NCBI RefSeq assembly: GCF_009796765.1
Contig: NZ_CP047023.1
Coordinates: 1,967,501 to 2,031,500 of the forward strand
DNA from: Paraglaciecola sp. L3A3
GTDB lineage: Bacteria > Pseudomonadota > Gammaproteobacteria > Enterobacterales > Alteromonadaceae
Reading direction: 5' to 3'
Length of the DNA stretch: 64,000 nt
Shown here: positions 17,691 through 27,137 of the stretch, one piece after another
How the letters are laid out: each line of letters begins with the position of its first letter
How positions within the stretch are numbered: position 1 is the stretch's first letter
The notes under the pieces: generated by a model
What the model was told of the DNA's origin: nothing
Database searches by the model: none
What the model saw: the letters and a program-made list of their open reading frames with translations, nothing else
Made by a program: the position numbers and the translations under genes

Positions 17691-19223
17691 ATGAGATTAG
17701 AAGTTAGTTGCAAAGATAGGGTAGGGATCACCCAAGATGTATTAGATATTTTGGTCGAGTACGAAATTGATCTGCGGGGTATTGAAATAGATGAACAAGG
17801 AAAAATATTCTTAAACTTTCCGAATATCGAATTTGCTAATTTCCAGCATTTGATGCCTAAAATACGTATGTTAGATGGCATTGAAGATGTAAAAACTACC
17901 CCTTTTATGCCAACGGAACGTGAGCAATATCAATTACAAGCATTATTACAAACCTTACCTGATCCTGTTTTATCAATCGATACTAAAGGCAAAATTATTC
18001 TGGTAAATGATGTGGTAATCAATCAGCTTAATTTAAGCAAAGATAATATTCTTGGCACAGATATTTCTGAATTTTTAAAAGGATTTAATATCCACCGTTG
18101 GCTGGAAAGTAAAACTCCTAAATCTCAGTCTAAAAAAGTGAACTTTTTAGGCCAAGACTACTTATTAGACTTATTACCTGTAATGGTACCCGATTCAGAT
18201 AAAAATGATATTTTGGCTGGTGCTGTATTTTTGTTTAAATCCGAATATAGGTTAGGTCAACAATTAACCTCTTTTCATCAAGCTAATTTAGACAGTTTTT
18301 CGTTGATCCAAGCCAATAGTAAATTAATGAAGCAAGTCATTAAAGATGCAAAACGTATCGCAGAATTAGACGGCCATATTTTACTTTTAGGGGAGACTGG
18401 AACAGGTAAAACTATGTTGGCCAATGCTTGCCAGCATGCCAGCCACAGACATGATAAAGCTTTCCTAAAGTTGAATTGTATTGGTGGAAACGAAGCGCTA
18501 GAGGCGATGCTATTTGGTAGTGAAATTGGAATGGAGCGGGAAGGTTTATTGCTGCAAGCTCAAGAAGGCACCTTATTAATAGAGGAAATAGGTGACTTAC
18601 CTTTGTCTACTCAAACTCGCTTGGTTAATGCGTTAGAGTATGGAGTAAAACGATTAACAAATAATAGTGAGTCAGAAAAATTAAATGTACGTCTAATTTG
18701 TACCAGTCAAAAAGATTTAACTGATTTAACAGTAAAGGGAGCATTTCGAGAAGACCTTCTTTACCGGTTAAATCAGTTCAGCCTAGTTATGCCACCTTTA
18801 AGAGAGTGCAAGGCCGATATCCCTGTATTGATTGAATTTTTTGTGAATAAACAGAGTCTACAATTAGGTCGCAAAGCGCCTAAAATTTCCCAAGCATGTA
18901 TGGATTATTTGCAAAGTTATTCCTGGCCAGGCAATGTAAAACAATGTGAAAATGTAATATGCATGGCTGTCTGTTTGCTTGAGGGGGATGAATTACTTAA
19001 AGAATATATTCGATTGCCAACTAGTCCACAATCAAACAATTATATTTGCCAAGAATTTGCTGGCAGTTTGGACGAAGCGGTTAAAGGCTTTGAAAAAGAG
19101 CTTTTAACCCGCTTATATCCTAGTTATCCCAGTAGTCGATTATTAGCTAAAAGATTACATTTGAGTCATACCGCTATCGCCAATAAATTGCGTGAATATG
19201 GAATAAATAAAATAGTAAACTAA
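17691..19223 (+). CDS. tyrR: Transcriptional regulator TyrR
   Basis: Aromatic amino acid-responsive regulator. 510 aa. N-terminal ACT domain (MRLEVSCKDRVGITQDVLDIL), PAS domain about 80-190, AAA+ module about 205-430 with Walker A GETGTGKT near 234, and a C-terminal HTH with RLLAKRLHLSHTAIANKLREY. As in TyrR and unlike true sigma-54 activators, the GAFTGA loop is absent: the segment reads LFGSEIGMEREGLL. It therefore acts through sigma-70 promoters. It follows ycjF by 72 bases and has a TyrR box in that gap. Confidence 0.96.
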   Translation: MRLEVSCKDRVGITQDVLDILVEYEIDLRGIEIDEQGKIFLNFPNIEFANFQHLMPKIRMLDGIEDVKTTPFMPTEREQYQLQALLQTLPDPVLSIDTKGKIILVNDVVINQLNLSKDNILGTDISEFLKGFNIHRWLESKTPKSQSKKVNFLGQDYLLDLLPVMVPDSDKNDILAGAVFLFKSEYRLGQQLTSFHQANLDSFSLIQANSKLMKQVIKDAKRIAELDGHILLLGETGTGKTMLANACQHASHRHDKAFLKLNCIGGNEALEAMLFGSEIGMEREGLLLQAQEGTLLIEEIGDLPLSTQTRLVNALEYGVKRLTNNSESEKLNVRLICTSQKDLTDLTVKGAFREDLLYRLNQFSLVMPPLRECKADIPVLIEFFVNKQSLQLGRKAPKISQACMDYLQSYSWPGNVKQCENVICMAVCLLEGDELLKEYIRLPTSPQSNNYICQEFAGSLDEAVKGFEKELLTRLYPSYPSSRLLAKRLHLSHTAIANKLREYGINKIVN

Positions 19224-19265
19224 TTTAGTAAGGGATGAATTTATGACACTTTATGATAAATAATT

Positions 19266-19733
19266 TTATATGTTTTTAATTGGCAGTTCAGTTGTGTTTT
19301 TAACCTTTTTTAAGGCAAATGTAGAACTTAGATGATCGACTAAAGGTAAGTTGGTTAGTTTGGTTTTTAAGATGAACTCGTATTCTTCGATACTTTCAAC
19401 AATCACTTTCAGTAAATAGTCTTTATCACCACTAGTTGTATGGCATTCCACTATTTCATCAATATTTTGTACCGCTTTTTCAAAATCGTTTAATGATTCA
19501 CCATCATGATTTTTTAGCGACACATATATAAATACCGACACACCTAAATTTAATTTTTTACTGTCTAATAAGGTGACTTTTTGTAAAATTATTTTTTCGG
19601 CTTCTAAACGTTTAACTCTGCGCCAACAAGGAGTATGCGATAAACCCACTTTTTGACTAAGATCTGCCATGGATATGGTGGCATCTTTTTGCATGACTCT
19701 TAGTATTTCACGGTCAAATTTATCTAATTTCAT
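19266..19733 (-). CDS. Lrp/AsnC-family transcriptional regulator (DecR-like)
   Basis: About 155 aa. N-terminal winged HTH (about 4-60; TISMADLSQKVGLSHTPCWRRVKRL) and a C-terminal RAM/AsnC effector domain with the GDKDYLLKV motif. The CWRRVKRLE and FALKKVKNTTELPI segments resemble E. coli DecR (YbaO), the cysteine-detoxification regulator, but the target here is unknown. ATG at 19733 is preferred over a TTG seven codons upstream. Convergent with tyrR, 42 bases apart. Two palindromes upstream may be its own operators. Confidence 0.88.
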   Translation of the reverse strand: MKLDKFDREILRVMQKDATISMADLSQKVGLSHTPCWRRVKRLEAEKIILQKVTLLDSKKLNLGVSVFIYVSLKNHDGESLNDFEKAVQNIDEIVECHTTSGDKDYLLKVIVESIEEYEFILKTKLTNLPLVDHLSSTFALKKVKNTTELPIKNI

Positions 19734-19785
19734 TTTGGTTTGGTGTTGCGTCAAAGTAGCGAGAATTATATTTTGATAAAGTTTT

Positions 19786-19824
19786 ATATCTTAATCAAGA
19801 TATATTTAGGACGTTTATCCTAAA
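19786..19824. promoter_or_regulatory. Two adjacent palindromes upstream of the Lrp-type gene
   Basis: ATATCTT-AATC-AAGATAT at 19786-19803 and TTTAGGA-CGTTTA-TCCTAAA at 19805-19824 lie 53-91 bases before the regulator start. The second resembles the TAG...CTA pattern of Lrp-type sites. Autoregulation is inferred. Confidence 0.4.
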
Positions 19825-19973
19825 ACATTTGAATTTTTAATAGTTATTCTTGTTTCTAATAAATTTACGCTATTCTAGAAAACAAAAATAGTTGATAGAT
19901 AATTTATTTTTTAGTTCGATAAATGAGCGCTAAAATTTTTAATACAATTTTTGCTAATTTAAGTTGCATATAC

Positions 19974-20000
19974 GGGAGGCATTCTTCATAATGCGCTCCC
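19974..20000. other. Hairpin upstream of ffs
   Basis: GGGAG-GCATT / AATGC-G-CTCCC forms a 10 bp stem with one bulged base and a CTTCAT loop. It has no U-tract, so it is not a normal terminator. It lies 40 bases before the 4.5S RNA. The rest of the 19734-20039 gap is AT-rich promoter-type DNA. Confidence 0.45.
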
Positions 20001-20039
20001 TTAAATAAGTGCATTTAATGTTTTTATTTAAGTTTTCAA

Positions 20040-20152
20040 TGGTGGCCTTTCGGTCCCCTCGCAATGATACTTTGTGGACTCGGTCAGGCCTGGAAGGGAG
20101 CAGCCGCAGCAAACGACTCATGTGCCGAGGTGCGGCTGGGAGGGCACCACCA
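20040..20152 (+). ncRNA. ffs: 4.5S RNA, bacterial small SRP RNA
   Basis: RNA component of the signal recognition particle; binds the Ffh M domain. The conserved apical hairpin is intact: GGTCAGGCCTGGAAGGGAGCAGCC contains the GGAA tetraloop and the asymmetric and symmetric loops seen in E. coli 4.5S RNA. The ends TGGTGGCC and GGCACCACCA pair to close a long rod-like helix of about 113 nt. ATTTTCTGTTATTCTTT follows and may act in termination. An open frame overlapping this region is rejected. Confidence 0.95.
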
Positions 20153-20172
20153 ATTTTCTGTTATTCTTTGGT

Positions 20173-20445
20173 TTATTTATCCTCGCTAGATGTATTGTCT
20201 AAAAAGCTTATTGCTTTATCGACTGCATTTATTGCATTCATCTGCATTTGTTGACGTTCATTTGTAGGCAAATAAAAAGACATGTCTACCTCAAACCTGA
20301 TATATCTTGGTGGAATTTGATTGAGCGCTAAACAACATAAATCAGCTAAATAATCTTCACTTTTGGTTTTATTTAAACCTAAATATTCGATCCTCTCTAA
20401 TACTAAGTGTTCATAATAATTATGAATATCATCATCTAGTTTCAT
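20173..20445 (-). CDS. ComFB-family protein
   Basis: 90 aa. The segment CLALNQIPPRYIRFEVDMSFYL and the N-terminal helix with NYYEHLVLERIEYL match the late competence development protein ComFB family, small proteins found in Bacillus competence operons and in many cyanobacteria and proteobacteria, some of which bind cyclic dinucleotides. No competence gene is nearby. It converges on ffs, 20 bases from its end. Confidence 0.72.
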   Translation of the reverse strand: MKLDDDIHNYYEHLVLERIEYLGLNKTKSEDYLADLCCLALNQIPPRYIRFEVDMSFYLPTNERQQMQMNAINAVDKAISFLDNTSSEDK

Positions 20446-20704
20446 TTAATATTTCCTAAAACTTAATAGTAAAATTTACTATATACGTAAAGCCGAAATA
20501 TTGGAAATTGTTTGATTTTTATGCTTGTTATTAGAGTGCTCAGTATTTTTAAGCAGTCTTGAAATGTATCAGATTTTTACCGCTTAAGTTGATCGTTTAT
20601 GTACTTGTCTATAGTATCCTGCCGCAAGTTTATAATAATTAATTAATAAGTCGTTTTAACGACAAGCTAGATAACATCAATTTGTTATGTTCTGGGGAGA
20701 ATGC

Positions 20705-23674
20705 ATGTTTACATTTAAAAAAAACGGTGCCGCGTTAGCTGTGGCTATTTCTTTGGGGATCGCACTACCTGCTATTGCAAGCAACAATGATGGGGTTTTA
20801 TCAGGCAAAGTGTTAGTTGACGGAAATAATCCTTTAGCTGATGCCCAAATAACGGTTGTGGATACCGAAACGGGTCTTACCAGAACGATTGAAAGTGATG
20901 ACACAGGTAGTTATCGTTTTAGTAAACTTCCCGTAGGATTTTATGAGGTTACAGTTAAAAGAGATGGTTATGAAACCAATTCTATAACGAACCTTGCCGT
21001 TCGTATTGGTTCTAACTCAGCTAACATTCCAATGGTAGAAAATGGAATGGAGCGTATTCAAGTGACTGGCGCTCACTTAGCTATTATCGATATTAGTTCA
21101 TCAGAGTCATCACTGAATATTGGTGAACTTGAATTAGATCGTATTCCCGTTGCTAGAAATGTAACCGCAGTGGCTTTGTTGGCTCCAGGTACCACACAAG
21201 GGGACTCTCGTTTTGGCGAGGCAGGTTCAGGTGGTAACTTTGCTTCTTTTGGCGGTTCATCAATTGCTGAAAATGCAATGTATATCAATGGCTTAAACGT
21301 CACTAATTTCAGGAATGGTGTTGGTTTTTCAACTGTGCCCTTCGAATTTTATAAAGAATTTCAAGTTAAAACTGGTGGGTATTCTGCCGAGTTTGGTCGT
21401 TCTACAGGTGGAGTGATTAATGCGGTAACAAAAAGCGGCACTAATGAATTTAAATTTGGTGGAAATATATTTTATACCCCAGATGCACTGCGTTCATCAT
21501 CTCCGAATGTATCTGATGCGACCGGTGACCCTTTTATTATTAACAGTGCGGATAGAAGTAGTAATATAAACGGTAATATATATGCTTCTGGTCCGATTAT
21601 TGAAGACACCTTGTTTTTCTATGCTATCTATAATCCTAAATCTTATAAAGGTGAGAATATAGTTAGTCGAGGTGATGGTTTTAGAGATCGTAGCCAAGAA
21701 GACGCCTTTTGGGGAGCTAAAATTGATTGGCATATTAATGATCAACATTTATTGGAATACTTAGCGTTTTCCGATGCAAATGATGTAGTGGATTTTAATC
21801 ATGAATATGATGTAACAACTAACCAAAAAACAAACTTAATTTCAACTTCAACTACGAGTTCAGGCGGTGACAATTTTTCAGTTAAATACACCGGCTACTG
21901 GACTAGTGATTTCACTATTTCTGCTTTGTACGGTGAAAATAAGTATAACATCACCAGTTTAGCTGATAATCAATCTGACTGTAATATGGTGCTTGATGTA
22001 CGAGAATTTAGTGTTGGATATGACATAGGCTGTGCATCCTTGAATGACTATTTTGTTGAAGTGGGGGAGGACAGCAGAAAAGCTTTTCGGCTAGACGCTG
22101 AATACTCCTTAGGCGAGCACTTTATTCGATTTGGATATGATAGTGAAACTAACACTTCTTTTGGGCAGGAAAAATATTCAGGGGAGGGAGATGGCGGTTA
22201 TTGGATTTTATTTGATGGCGTACCTGGTACATCTTTAACACCAGAAGTGATGGTCCCTGATGGCGTAACTCAATATGCCAGACAACGTGTTAGAACTGTC
22301 GGTGGTGAATTTGAAACGCAATCTACAGCCATATATATCGAGGATATCTGGAGTGTTACTGATAACTTCACTTTACAGTTAGGATTACGCAGCGATACTT
22401 TCGATAATAAAAATTCAAGCGGCAAAACCTTTGCTAAAATTGAAAATATGATTGCTCCTCGTATTGGTTTAAGTTTCGATTTAAATGGCGATGGAGAATC
22501 AAAAATATTCGCTAATATGGGGCGTTATTTTTTACCTGTGGCAAATAACACAAATGTTAGATTATCTGGCAATCAAAGTGATGTGTATGGCTATTACGCG
22601 TTGTCTGATGTTGAGCAATTAGAATATAAAGGTTTTCCTTATTATTTCCCCGTGTTAGGTGAAAAATTTGGTGAACACGTCACTTCTCGAGGAGTGGAAC
22701 CTGATACTAGTGTGATTGTTGATCAAGCATTAGATCCTATGTTTCAAGATGAATTTGTAGTTGGCTATCAAGCTATAATTAATGATGATTGGTCTTGGGG
22801 AATTAAAGGTGTCCGTCGTGAATTAGCCGGCGCCATTGATGATATGCTCATCGATCACTTTACTGAAAAGGCTTATGGTTGTGGTCATGTAGATGGTAAT
22901 TACGTGTTAGGCAATCCAGGTAAAGATATGCAGGTTAATATCGATACTGATTGTGATGGTATCGGAGATGGTGTGATCACTATTTCAAGTGCAGATTTAG
23001 GTTATCCTGTTGCAGAACGTTATTATAATTCTGTAGTTGTGAATATAGATCGTCAATGGGATGAAGTATGGATGTTGTCTGCATCATATACATGGTCTCA
23101 TTCATACGGTAATACAGAAGGACTGGTAAAATCAGACAATTATCAGGCGGACGCCGGTTTGACTACTGATTTTGATTATGTGGAATTAACTGATGGCGCA
23201 TATGGAAATTTACCTAATGATAGACGGCATATGTTTAAAATGTTTGGTGCTTATCAATTAACAGATGCATTTTCAGTCAGTGCTAGTCTGCGAGTAGAGT
23301 CGGGCCGTCCTCGTAATGGTTTTGGGGTCGGTTACCCAGAAATAGGGTCTCTGGAATACGTTCAGACATATTATGTGTGTAGTGATTTATGTGATCAAGG
23401 TGCAGATGCTAATTTCACATTCAACCCGCGGGGTAGTTATGGCACAACCGATTGGATCAATACACTTGATTTAGGTGCCGCATACTCACTTAATTTGGCA
23501 GGTATGGATATGCAAGTTCGTGCAGACATATATAATGTTCTTAATAGTGATGCAGTTCGCTACTATCGCGAAAACGTCGAATTAAGTTTAGGTGAACAAG
23601 ACCCTACTTTTGGTTTACCCAATAATTGGCAAACTCCGCGCTATGTGCAGTTAAGTTTTTCTTTTGATTATTAA
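20705..23674 (+). CDS. TonB-dependent outer-membrane receptor, Oar-like with N-terminal carboxypeptidase-regulatory domain
   Basis: About 989 aa. Signal peptide to about residue 25 (ALPAIA-S), then a CarboxypepD_reg-like beta-sandwich (about 30-110; GVLSGKVLVDGNNPL...GSYRFSKLPVGFYEVTV), a plug domain starting near ERIQVTGA (a TonB-box-like motif) and a large beta-barrel ending in RYVQLSFSFDY with the terminal aromatic. Start ATG at 20705 is set by GGGGAGA at 20694-20700; an upstream ATG at 20687 precedes this site. Substrate unknown; Oar-like receptors often take up large organic compounds. It lies directly before a TonB-ExbB-ExbD operon and ends in a terminator, so it is probably transcribed alone. 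Confidence 0.9.
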   Translation: MFTFKKNGAALAVAISLGIALPAIASNNDGVLSGKVLVDGNNPLADAQITVVDTETGLTRTIESDDTGSYRFSKLPVGFYEVTVKRDGYETNSITNLAVRIGSNSANIPMVENGMERIQVTGAHLAIIDISSSESSLNIGELELDRIPVARNVTAVALLAPGTTQGDSRFGEAGSGGNFASFGGSSIAENAMYINGLNVTNFRNGVGFSTVPFEFYKEFQVKTGGYSAEFGRSTGGVINAVTKSGTNEFKFGGNIFYTPDALRSSSPNVSDATGDPFIINSADRSSNINGNIYASGPIIEDTLFFYAIYNPKSYKGENIVSRGDGFRDRSQEDAFWGAKIDWHINDQHLLEYLAFSDANDVVDFNHEYDVTTNQKTNLISTSTTSSGGDNFSVKYTGYWTSDFTISALYGENKYNITSLADNQSDCNMVLDVREFSVGYDIGCASLNDYFVEVGEDSRKAFRLDAEYSLGEHFIRFGYDSETNTSFGQEKYSGEGDGGYWILFDGVPGTSLTPEVMVPDGVTQYARQRVRTVGGEFETQSTAIYIEDIWSVTDNFTLQLGLRSDTFDNKNSSGKTFAKIENMIAPRIGLSFDLNGDGESKIFANMGRYFLPVANNTNVRLSGNQSDVYGYYALSDVEQLEYKGFPYYFPVLGEKFGEHVTSRGVEPDTSVIVDQALDPMFQDEFVVGYQAIINDDWSWGIKGVRRELAGAIDDMLIDHFTEKAYGCGHVDGNYVLGNPGKDMQVNIDTDCDGIGDGVITISSADLGYPVAERYYNSVVVNIDRQWDEVWMLSASYTWSHSYGNTEGLVKSDNYQADAGLTTDFDYVELTDGAYGNLPNDRRHMFKMFGAYQLTDAFSVSASLRVESGRPRNGFGVGYPEIGSLEYVQTYYVCSDLCDQGADANFTFNPRGSYGTTDWINTLDLGAAYSLNLAGMDMQVRADIYNVLNSDAVRYYRENVELSLGEQDPTFGLPNNWQTPRYVQLSFSFDY

Positions 23675-23702
23675 TTGGACAAATAATTGATTTAAGTGAA
23701 TA

Positions 23703-23729
23703 AGGTCTCTATAAGAGGCCTTTTTTTTT
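23703..23729 (+). terminator. terminator after the Oar-like receptor
   Basis: AGGTCTCT-ATA-AGAGGCCT stem (one G-T pair) followed by nine Ts. Confidence 0.85.
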
Positions 23730-24064
23730 GCGGAAAAAAATTGAGTGATTTTATTATTAAAGTAACTCATATATATACAAAAGCCATATATAAGCTAAAC
23801 CTGTGTGATTTTTGAACTAATATATTAAAGTTTAATCCGTTTGTTAGCATTATTTTATATTTACCCCAAAAGCAATCAAAATATTTTACTAAATCTTAAC
23901 TATTGGTCTTAGTTGTGCCTTGACAATTTGCGGCTATCCGTGTGAATATTCTTGAGTCTTAGTGTTGTATTTCTTCACTAAGCCCCTTAAACAGAGCTTA
24001 AAAGCCCCTTGCTAGCTTAATTAAAAGTGTAACAAGGATTCAAAATAAAAATTGGTTGGGAATT
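23730..24064 (+). promoter_or_regulatory. Leader region of the TonB operon
   Basis: 335 bases without a gene. A perfect -35 TTGACA lies at 23920-23925, but no good -10 follows at 16-18 bases. Downstream, CTTAGTG at 23958-23964 pairs with CACTAAG at 23976-23982, and the run AAGCCCCTT occurs twice within 45 bases. These may be leader elements; no known riboswitch was recognised. Confidence 0.35.
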
Positions 24065-24838
24065 ATGTCCAAAATGAGCAAGAGAAATCTAATTGCTTCT
24101 GCCGTAGTTGGTGCTTGTGCACTCGGTAGCAGCACCGTTGTCTCTGCAGACCCTTTAAATGATCTTCATAAAGAAGAAGCAATTATTCATGTGGCTGCAG
24201 CGAAATCCCAAGAAAAGATAAATAAACTTTATGAACAGTCTCAGGAGTTATTTGTCGAATACCGTGGTGTTGTTGACGAAACAGAAACTTTAAAAGTCTA
24301 TAACGATTATGTTGCGACACTTGTTGCTGATCAGCAACGTGGTATTGATTCATTGCAACGTCAAATCGACGGAATTGATGGCGTAAAACGCGGCGTAGTT
24401 CCTTTGATGTTCAGAATGATTGATAGCTTAGAGCAGTTTATCGACCTTGATGTTCCTATTAACCTTGAAGAGCGTAAAGACAGAGTTGAGCGTTTAAGAG
24501 ATGTTATGGGTAACTCTAATGTTACTACTTCAGAGCAATTCCGTCAGGTAATTGAAGCGTACCAAGTTGAAAATCAATATGGTCGTGCTATTCGTGCCTA
24601 CCAAGGTACATTGGATTATCAAGGTAAAGAAGTAACGGTTGATTTCTTCAATTTAGGAAGAACTGCGTTATTAGCATTATCTTTAGACCAAAAGAATGCT
24701 TGGGTTTGGGATAATAAAACTCGAACTTGGGAAACTCTTGGTGCTGAGTACCTTAGTTCAGTTGTTACCGCTGTTAAAATGGCGAATAAATTAACACCTC
24801 CTGACCTTCTTAAACTACCAATTACAGCTGCGGAGTAA
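24065..24838 (+). CDS. DUF3450 family periplasmic protein of a TonB system
   Basis: About 257 aa. Signal peptide (LIASAVVGACALGSSTVVSA) followed by a mostly helical coiled-coil region (about 35-110) and a C-terminal DUF3450 segment. ATG at 24065 or 24074 is likely; a TTG at 24056 is also open. DUF3450 proteins are regularly encoded beside TonB2-type operons in marine gammaproteobacteria; the function is not established. First of six co-directional genes with gaps under 15 bases. Confidence 0.85.
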   Translation: MSKMSKRNLIASAVVGACALGSSTVVSADPLNDLHKEEAIIHVAAAKSQEKINKLYEQSQELFVEYRGVVDETETLKVYNDYVATLVADQQRGIDSLQRQIDGIDGVKRGVVPLMFRMIDSLEQFIDLDVPINLEERKDRVERLRDVMGNSNVTTSEQFRQVIEAYQVENQYGRAIRAYQGTLDYQGKEVTVDFFNLGRTALLALSLDQKNAWVWDNKTRTWETLGAEYLSSVVTAVKMANKLTPPDLLKLPITAAE

Positions 24839-24843
24839 TATTG

Positions 24844-26196
24844 ATGAAAACTGTATTTAAATCTATATTAGCAGCCGTATCTATTGCTTTAGTCGCTTCT
24901 ACTGCGCAAGCTGCTGGTTCATTAGAAGAATTACTTCAGGAAGTGAAAAAAAATCGCGTTTCTGAAGCTCGTATTAACAAACAACGTGAAGCAGAGTTTC
25001 AATCGGCTCGTGCTGATAAACAAGCTTTAGTAAGAAAAGCCCAAGCTGCACTTAAAGCAGAAAAAAATCGTGGCGATGATTTACAAAAGCAATTTTCTGA
25101 TAACGAAGTTAAGTTAGCAGAAAAAGAAGTTGAATTAACGCAAGCTACAGGTACTTTAGGTGAAATGTTTGGTGTTGTTCGTCAAGCATCAGCTGAAGCC
25201 TATGGCCAAATTTCTACTTCAATTGTAAGTGCTGAATTTCCAGGACGTGGTGCTTTTTTAAAGCGTATGTCTGAAGAATCTAAAGGCCTTCCAAATATTA
25301 AAGAGCTAGAAGATTTATGGTTTGCTCTACAAACTGAAATGACTGAGTCTGGACAAGTTTCTCGTTTTACAACAGAAGTGGTTAGTCTAGATGGTGGTTC
25401 ACAGCAACAAGAAGTAGTGCGTATTGGTACTTTCAACTTAGTTGGTGAACAAGGTTATTTAGTTTATGACGACCAAAATGAAAAAGTACAACCTCTAGGT
25501 CGTCAACCTGATAGTCATTTATTATCATCAGCTCAAGAGATGAGAGCCGCGACCTCTGGTTTAATTCCGTTTTATGCTGATCCTTCAAGTGGTGCTATTC
25601 TTGGCCTATTGAAAGAAAAAGCAACTATGATGGAACGTTACCATGCAGGTGGAACGGTTGGTTATGTCATAACAGTTATGTTAGCTATTGGTTTATTAAT
25701 TGGCTTATATAAAATTGTTACTTTAACTATCGTAAGTGGCAAAATCAGCTCGCAAGTTAAAAACATTGAGAATCCTTCAAGTGGTAACCCTCTTGGTCGT
25801 ATACTGACTGTTTATAGAGAAAATAAATCAGCTGATGTTGAAACTCTAGAGTTGAAACTAGATGAAGCTATATTGCGTGAATTACCTAAAATTGACAGTG
25901 GTATTAATGTGATTAAGATTTTTGCTGCAATGGCTCCGCTTTTAGGTCTATTAGGTACAGTACTTGGTATGATTTTAACCTTCCAACAAATTACTTTGTT
26001 CGGTACAGGTGACCCTAAATTGATGGCTGGTAGTATCTCAATGGCGTTGGTAACAACGGCTCAAGGTATTATTGCTGCATTGCCTTTACTATTAACTCAC
26101 AGTATTGTTTCAGGACGTAGTAAGTCTATTGTACATATTCTTGATGAGCAAACTGCAGGCATAGTAGCGGCTCACGCTGAGTCGGAGAAAGTTTAA
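24844..26196 (+). CDS. MotA/TolQ/ExbB-family proton channel protein, TtpC-like
   Basis: About 450 aa. Signal peptide ending TAQAA, a long periplasmic coiled coil (about 25-110), a globular region, then three transmembrane helices near 275-295, 360-385 and 400-425 with the MotA/TolQ/ExbB core (APLLGLLGTVLGMILTFQQI). Length and domain order match TtpC, the extra TolQ-like protein required by vibrio TonB2 systems. ATG at 24844 has GGAG eight bases upstream; a TTG at 24841 is also possible. Confidence 0.88.
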   Translation: MKTVFKSILAAVSIALVASTAQAAGSLEELLQEVKKNRVSEARINKQREAEFQSARADKQALVRKAQAALKAEKNRGDDLQKQFSDNEVKLAEKEVELTQATGTLGEMFGVVRQASAEAYGQISTSIVSAEFPGRGAFLKRMSEESKGLPNIKELEDLWFALQTEMTESGQVSRFTTEVVSLDGGSQQQEVVRIGTFNLVGEQGYLVYDDQNEKVQPLGRQPDSHLLSSAQEMRAATSGLIPFYADPSSGAILGLLKEKATMMERYHAGGTVGYVITVMLAIGLLIGLYKIVTLTIVSGKISSQVKNIENPSSGNPLGRILTVYRENKSADVETLELKLDEAILRELPKIDSGINVIKIFAAMAPLLGLLGTVLGMILTFQQITLFGTGDPKLMAGSISMALVTTAQGIIAALPLLLTHSIVSGRSKSIVHILDEQTAGIVAAHAESEKV

Positions 26197-26197
26197 T

Positions 26198-26722
26198 ATG
26201 TTATACCTGATAGAACTATGGGAGTCTGTCAGGGACTTTATCGCTGCCGGCGGCGACGTGTTATACGTTGTTGCCCTAGCGCTCTTTCTAATGTGGGTTT
26301 TGATGATTGAGCGTTATTGGTATTTATCTTCAGTGTTTCCAAAGTTGAGAGATGAAATTATTTCCAATTGGGATGCACGAAGTGATACTACCTCATGGTA
26401 TGCGCATAGAATCCGTGACACATGGATTTCGCAAGCTTCGGATGGCCTTAGTGCAAGAATGTTATTAATAAAAACTCTTGTTGCTATGTGTCCTCTAATT
26501 GGTCTTCTAGGCACTGTAACCGGTATGATCGGAGTGTTTGAGACCATGGCGACTCAGGGTACAAGTAACCCTCGTCTAATGGCTGCAGGAATTTCTATGG
26601 CTACTATTCCAACAATGGCTGGAATGGTTGCTGCTTTATCTGGCGTTTTCTTTAGTTCTCGTTTAGAAGCTAAAGTGAAAATGGCTAAAGTAAAGTTAAT
26701 AGACAGTCTGCCCCATCATTAA
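26198..26722 (+). CDS. exbB: Biopolymer transport protein ExbB
   Basis: Proton-channel subunit that, with ExbD, energises TonB. 174 aa with three transmembrane helices (about 17-38, 90-112 and 130-153) and the conserved core LLIKTLVAMCPLIGLLGTVTGM. Short form of the ExbB2 type. One base after the preceding stop; 12 bases before exbD. Confidence 0.93.
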   Translation: MLYLIELWESVRDFIAAGGDVLYVVALALFLMWVLMIERYWYLSSVFPKLRDEIISNWDARSDTTSWYAHRIRDTWISQASDGLSARMLLIKTLVAMCPLIGLLGTVTGMIGVFETMATQGTSNPRLMAAGISMATIPTMAGMVAALSGVFFSSRLEAKVKMAKVKLIDSLPHH

Positions 26723-26734
26723 TGAGAGGATCTT

Positions 26735-27136
26735 ATGGGTCGAAAAGTTAGAGTAGAAGAGGAAGACGCAGAAATTGATATGACACCTATGCTAGACATA
26801 GTGTTTATCATGCTGATCTTCTTCATCGTAACGACCGTTTTTGTAAAAGAAGCGGGTGTTAATGTAAATAAACCTAATGGTACGTTGGCTGTCATGCCCA
26901 AAAATGCAAATATTTTCATCGCTGTAACTGAAGATGGAGATGTTTGGATGGATAAAAGGGTAATTGATATTGATAGTGTTCGAGCTAACCTTGAACGCTT
27001 GATGGCAGAGCAGCCTTCTGATGTGATTATTATTCAAGCTGACAAAAATGCCGAACACGGTATTGTTGTTGAAGTTATGGATCAAGTAAAAGCAGCAGGT
27101 ATAGATCGTATCTCAATTGCAACGGCAGGTAGTTAA
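26735..27136 (+). CDS. exbD: Biopolymer transport protein ExbD
   Basis: 133 aa. Short basic/acidic N-terminus, one transmembrane helix (about 20-42) with the essential Asp of DMTPMLDIVFIMLIFFIV, and a periplasmic domain ending KAAGIDRISIATA. Strong ribosome site GAGAGGA. Works with ExbB and TonB. Confidence 0.95.
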   Translation: MGRKVRVEEEDAEIDMTPMLDIVFIMLIFFIVTTVFVKEAGVNVNKPNGTLAVMPKNANIFIAVTEDGDVWMDKRVIDIDSVRANLERLMAEQPSDVIIIQADKNAEHGIVVEVMDQVKAAGIDRISIATAGS

Positions 27137-27137
27137 T

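Noticed and set aside
17691..19223. tyrR considered as a sigma-54 activator because of its AAA+ module
   Set aside because: The GAFTGA loop is missing, and the ACT-PAS-AAA+-HTH layout is that of TyrR.
20009..20254. Open frame of 81 codons across 20009-20254
   Set aside because: It runs through the 4.5S RNA gene and into the antisense of the ComFB-like gene; the RNA structure explains the sequence.
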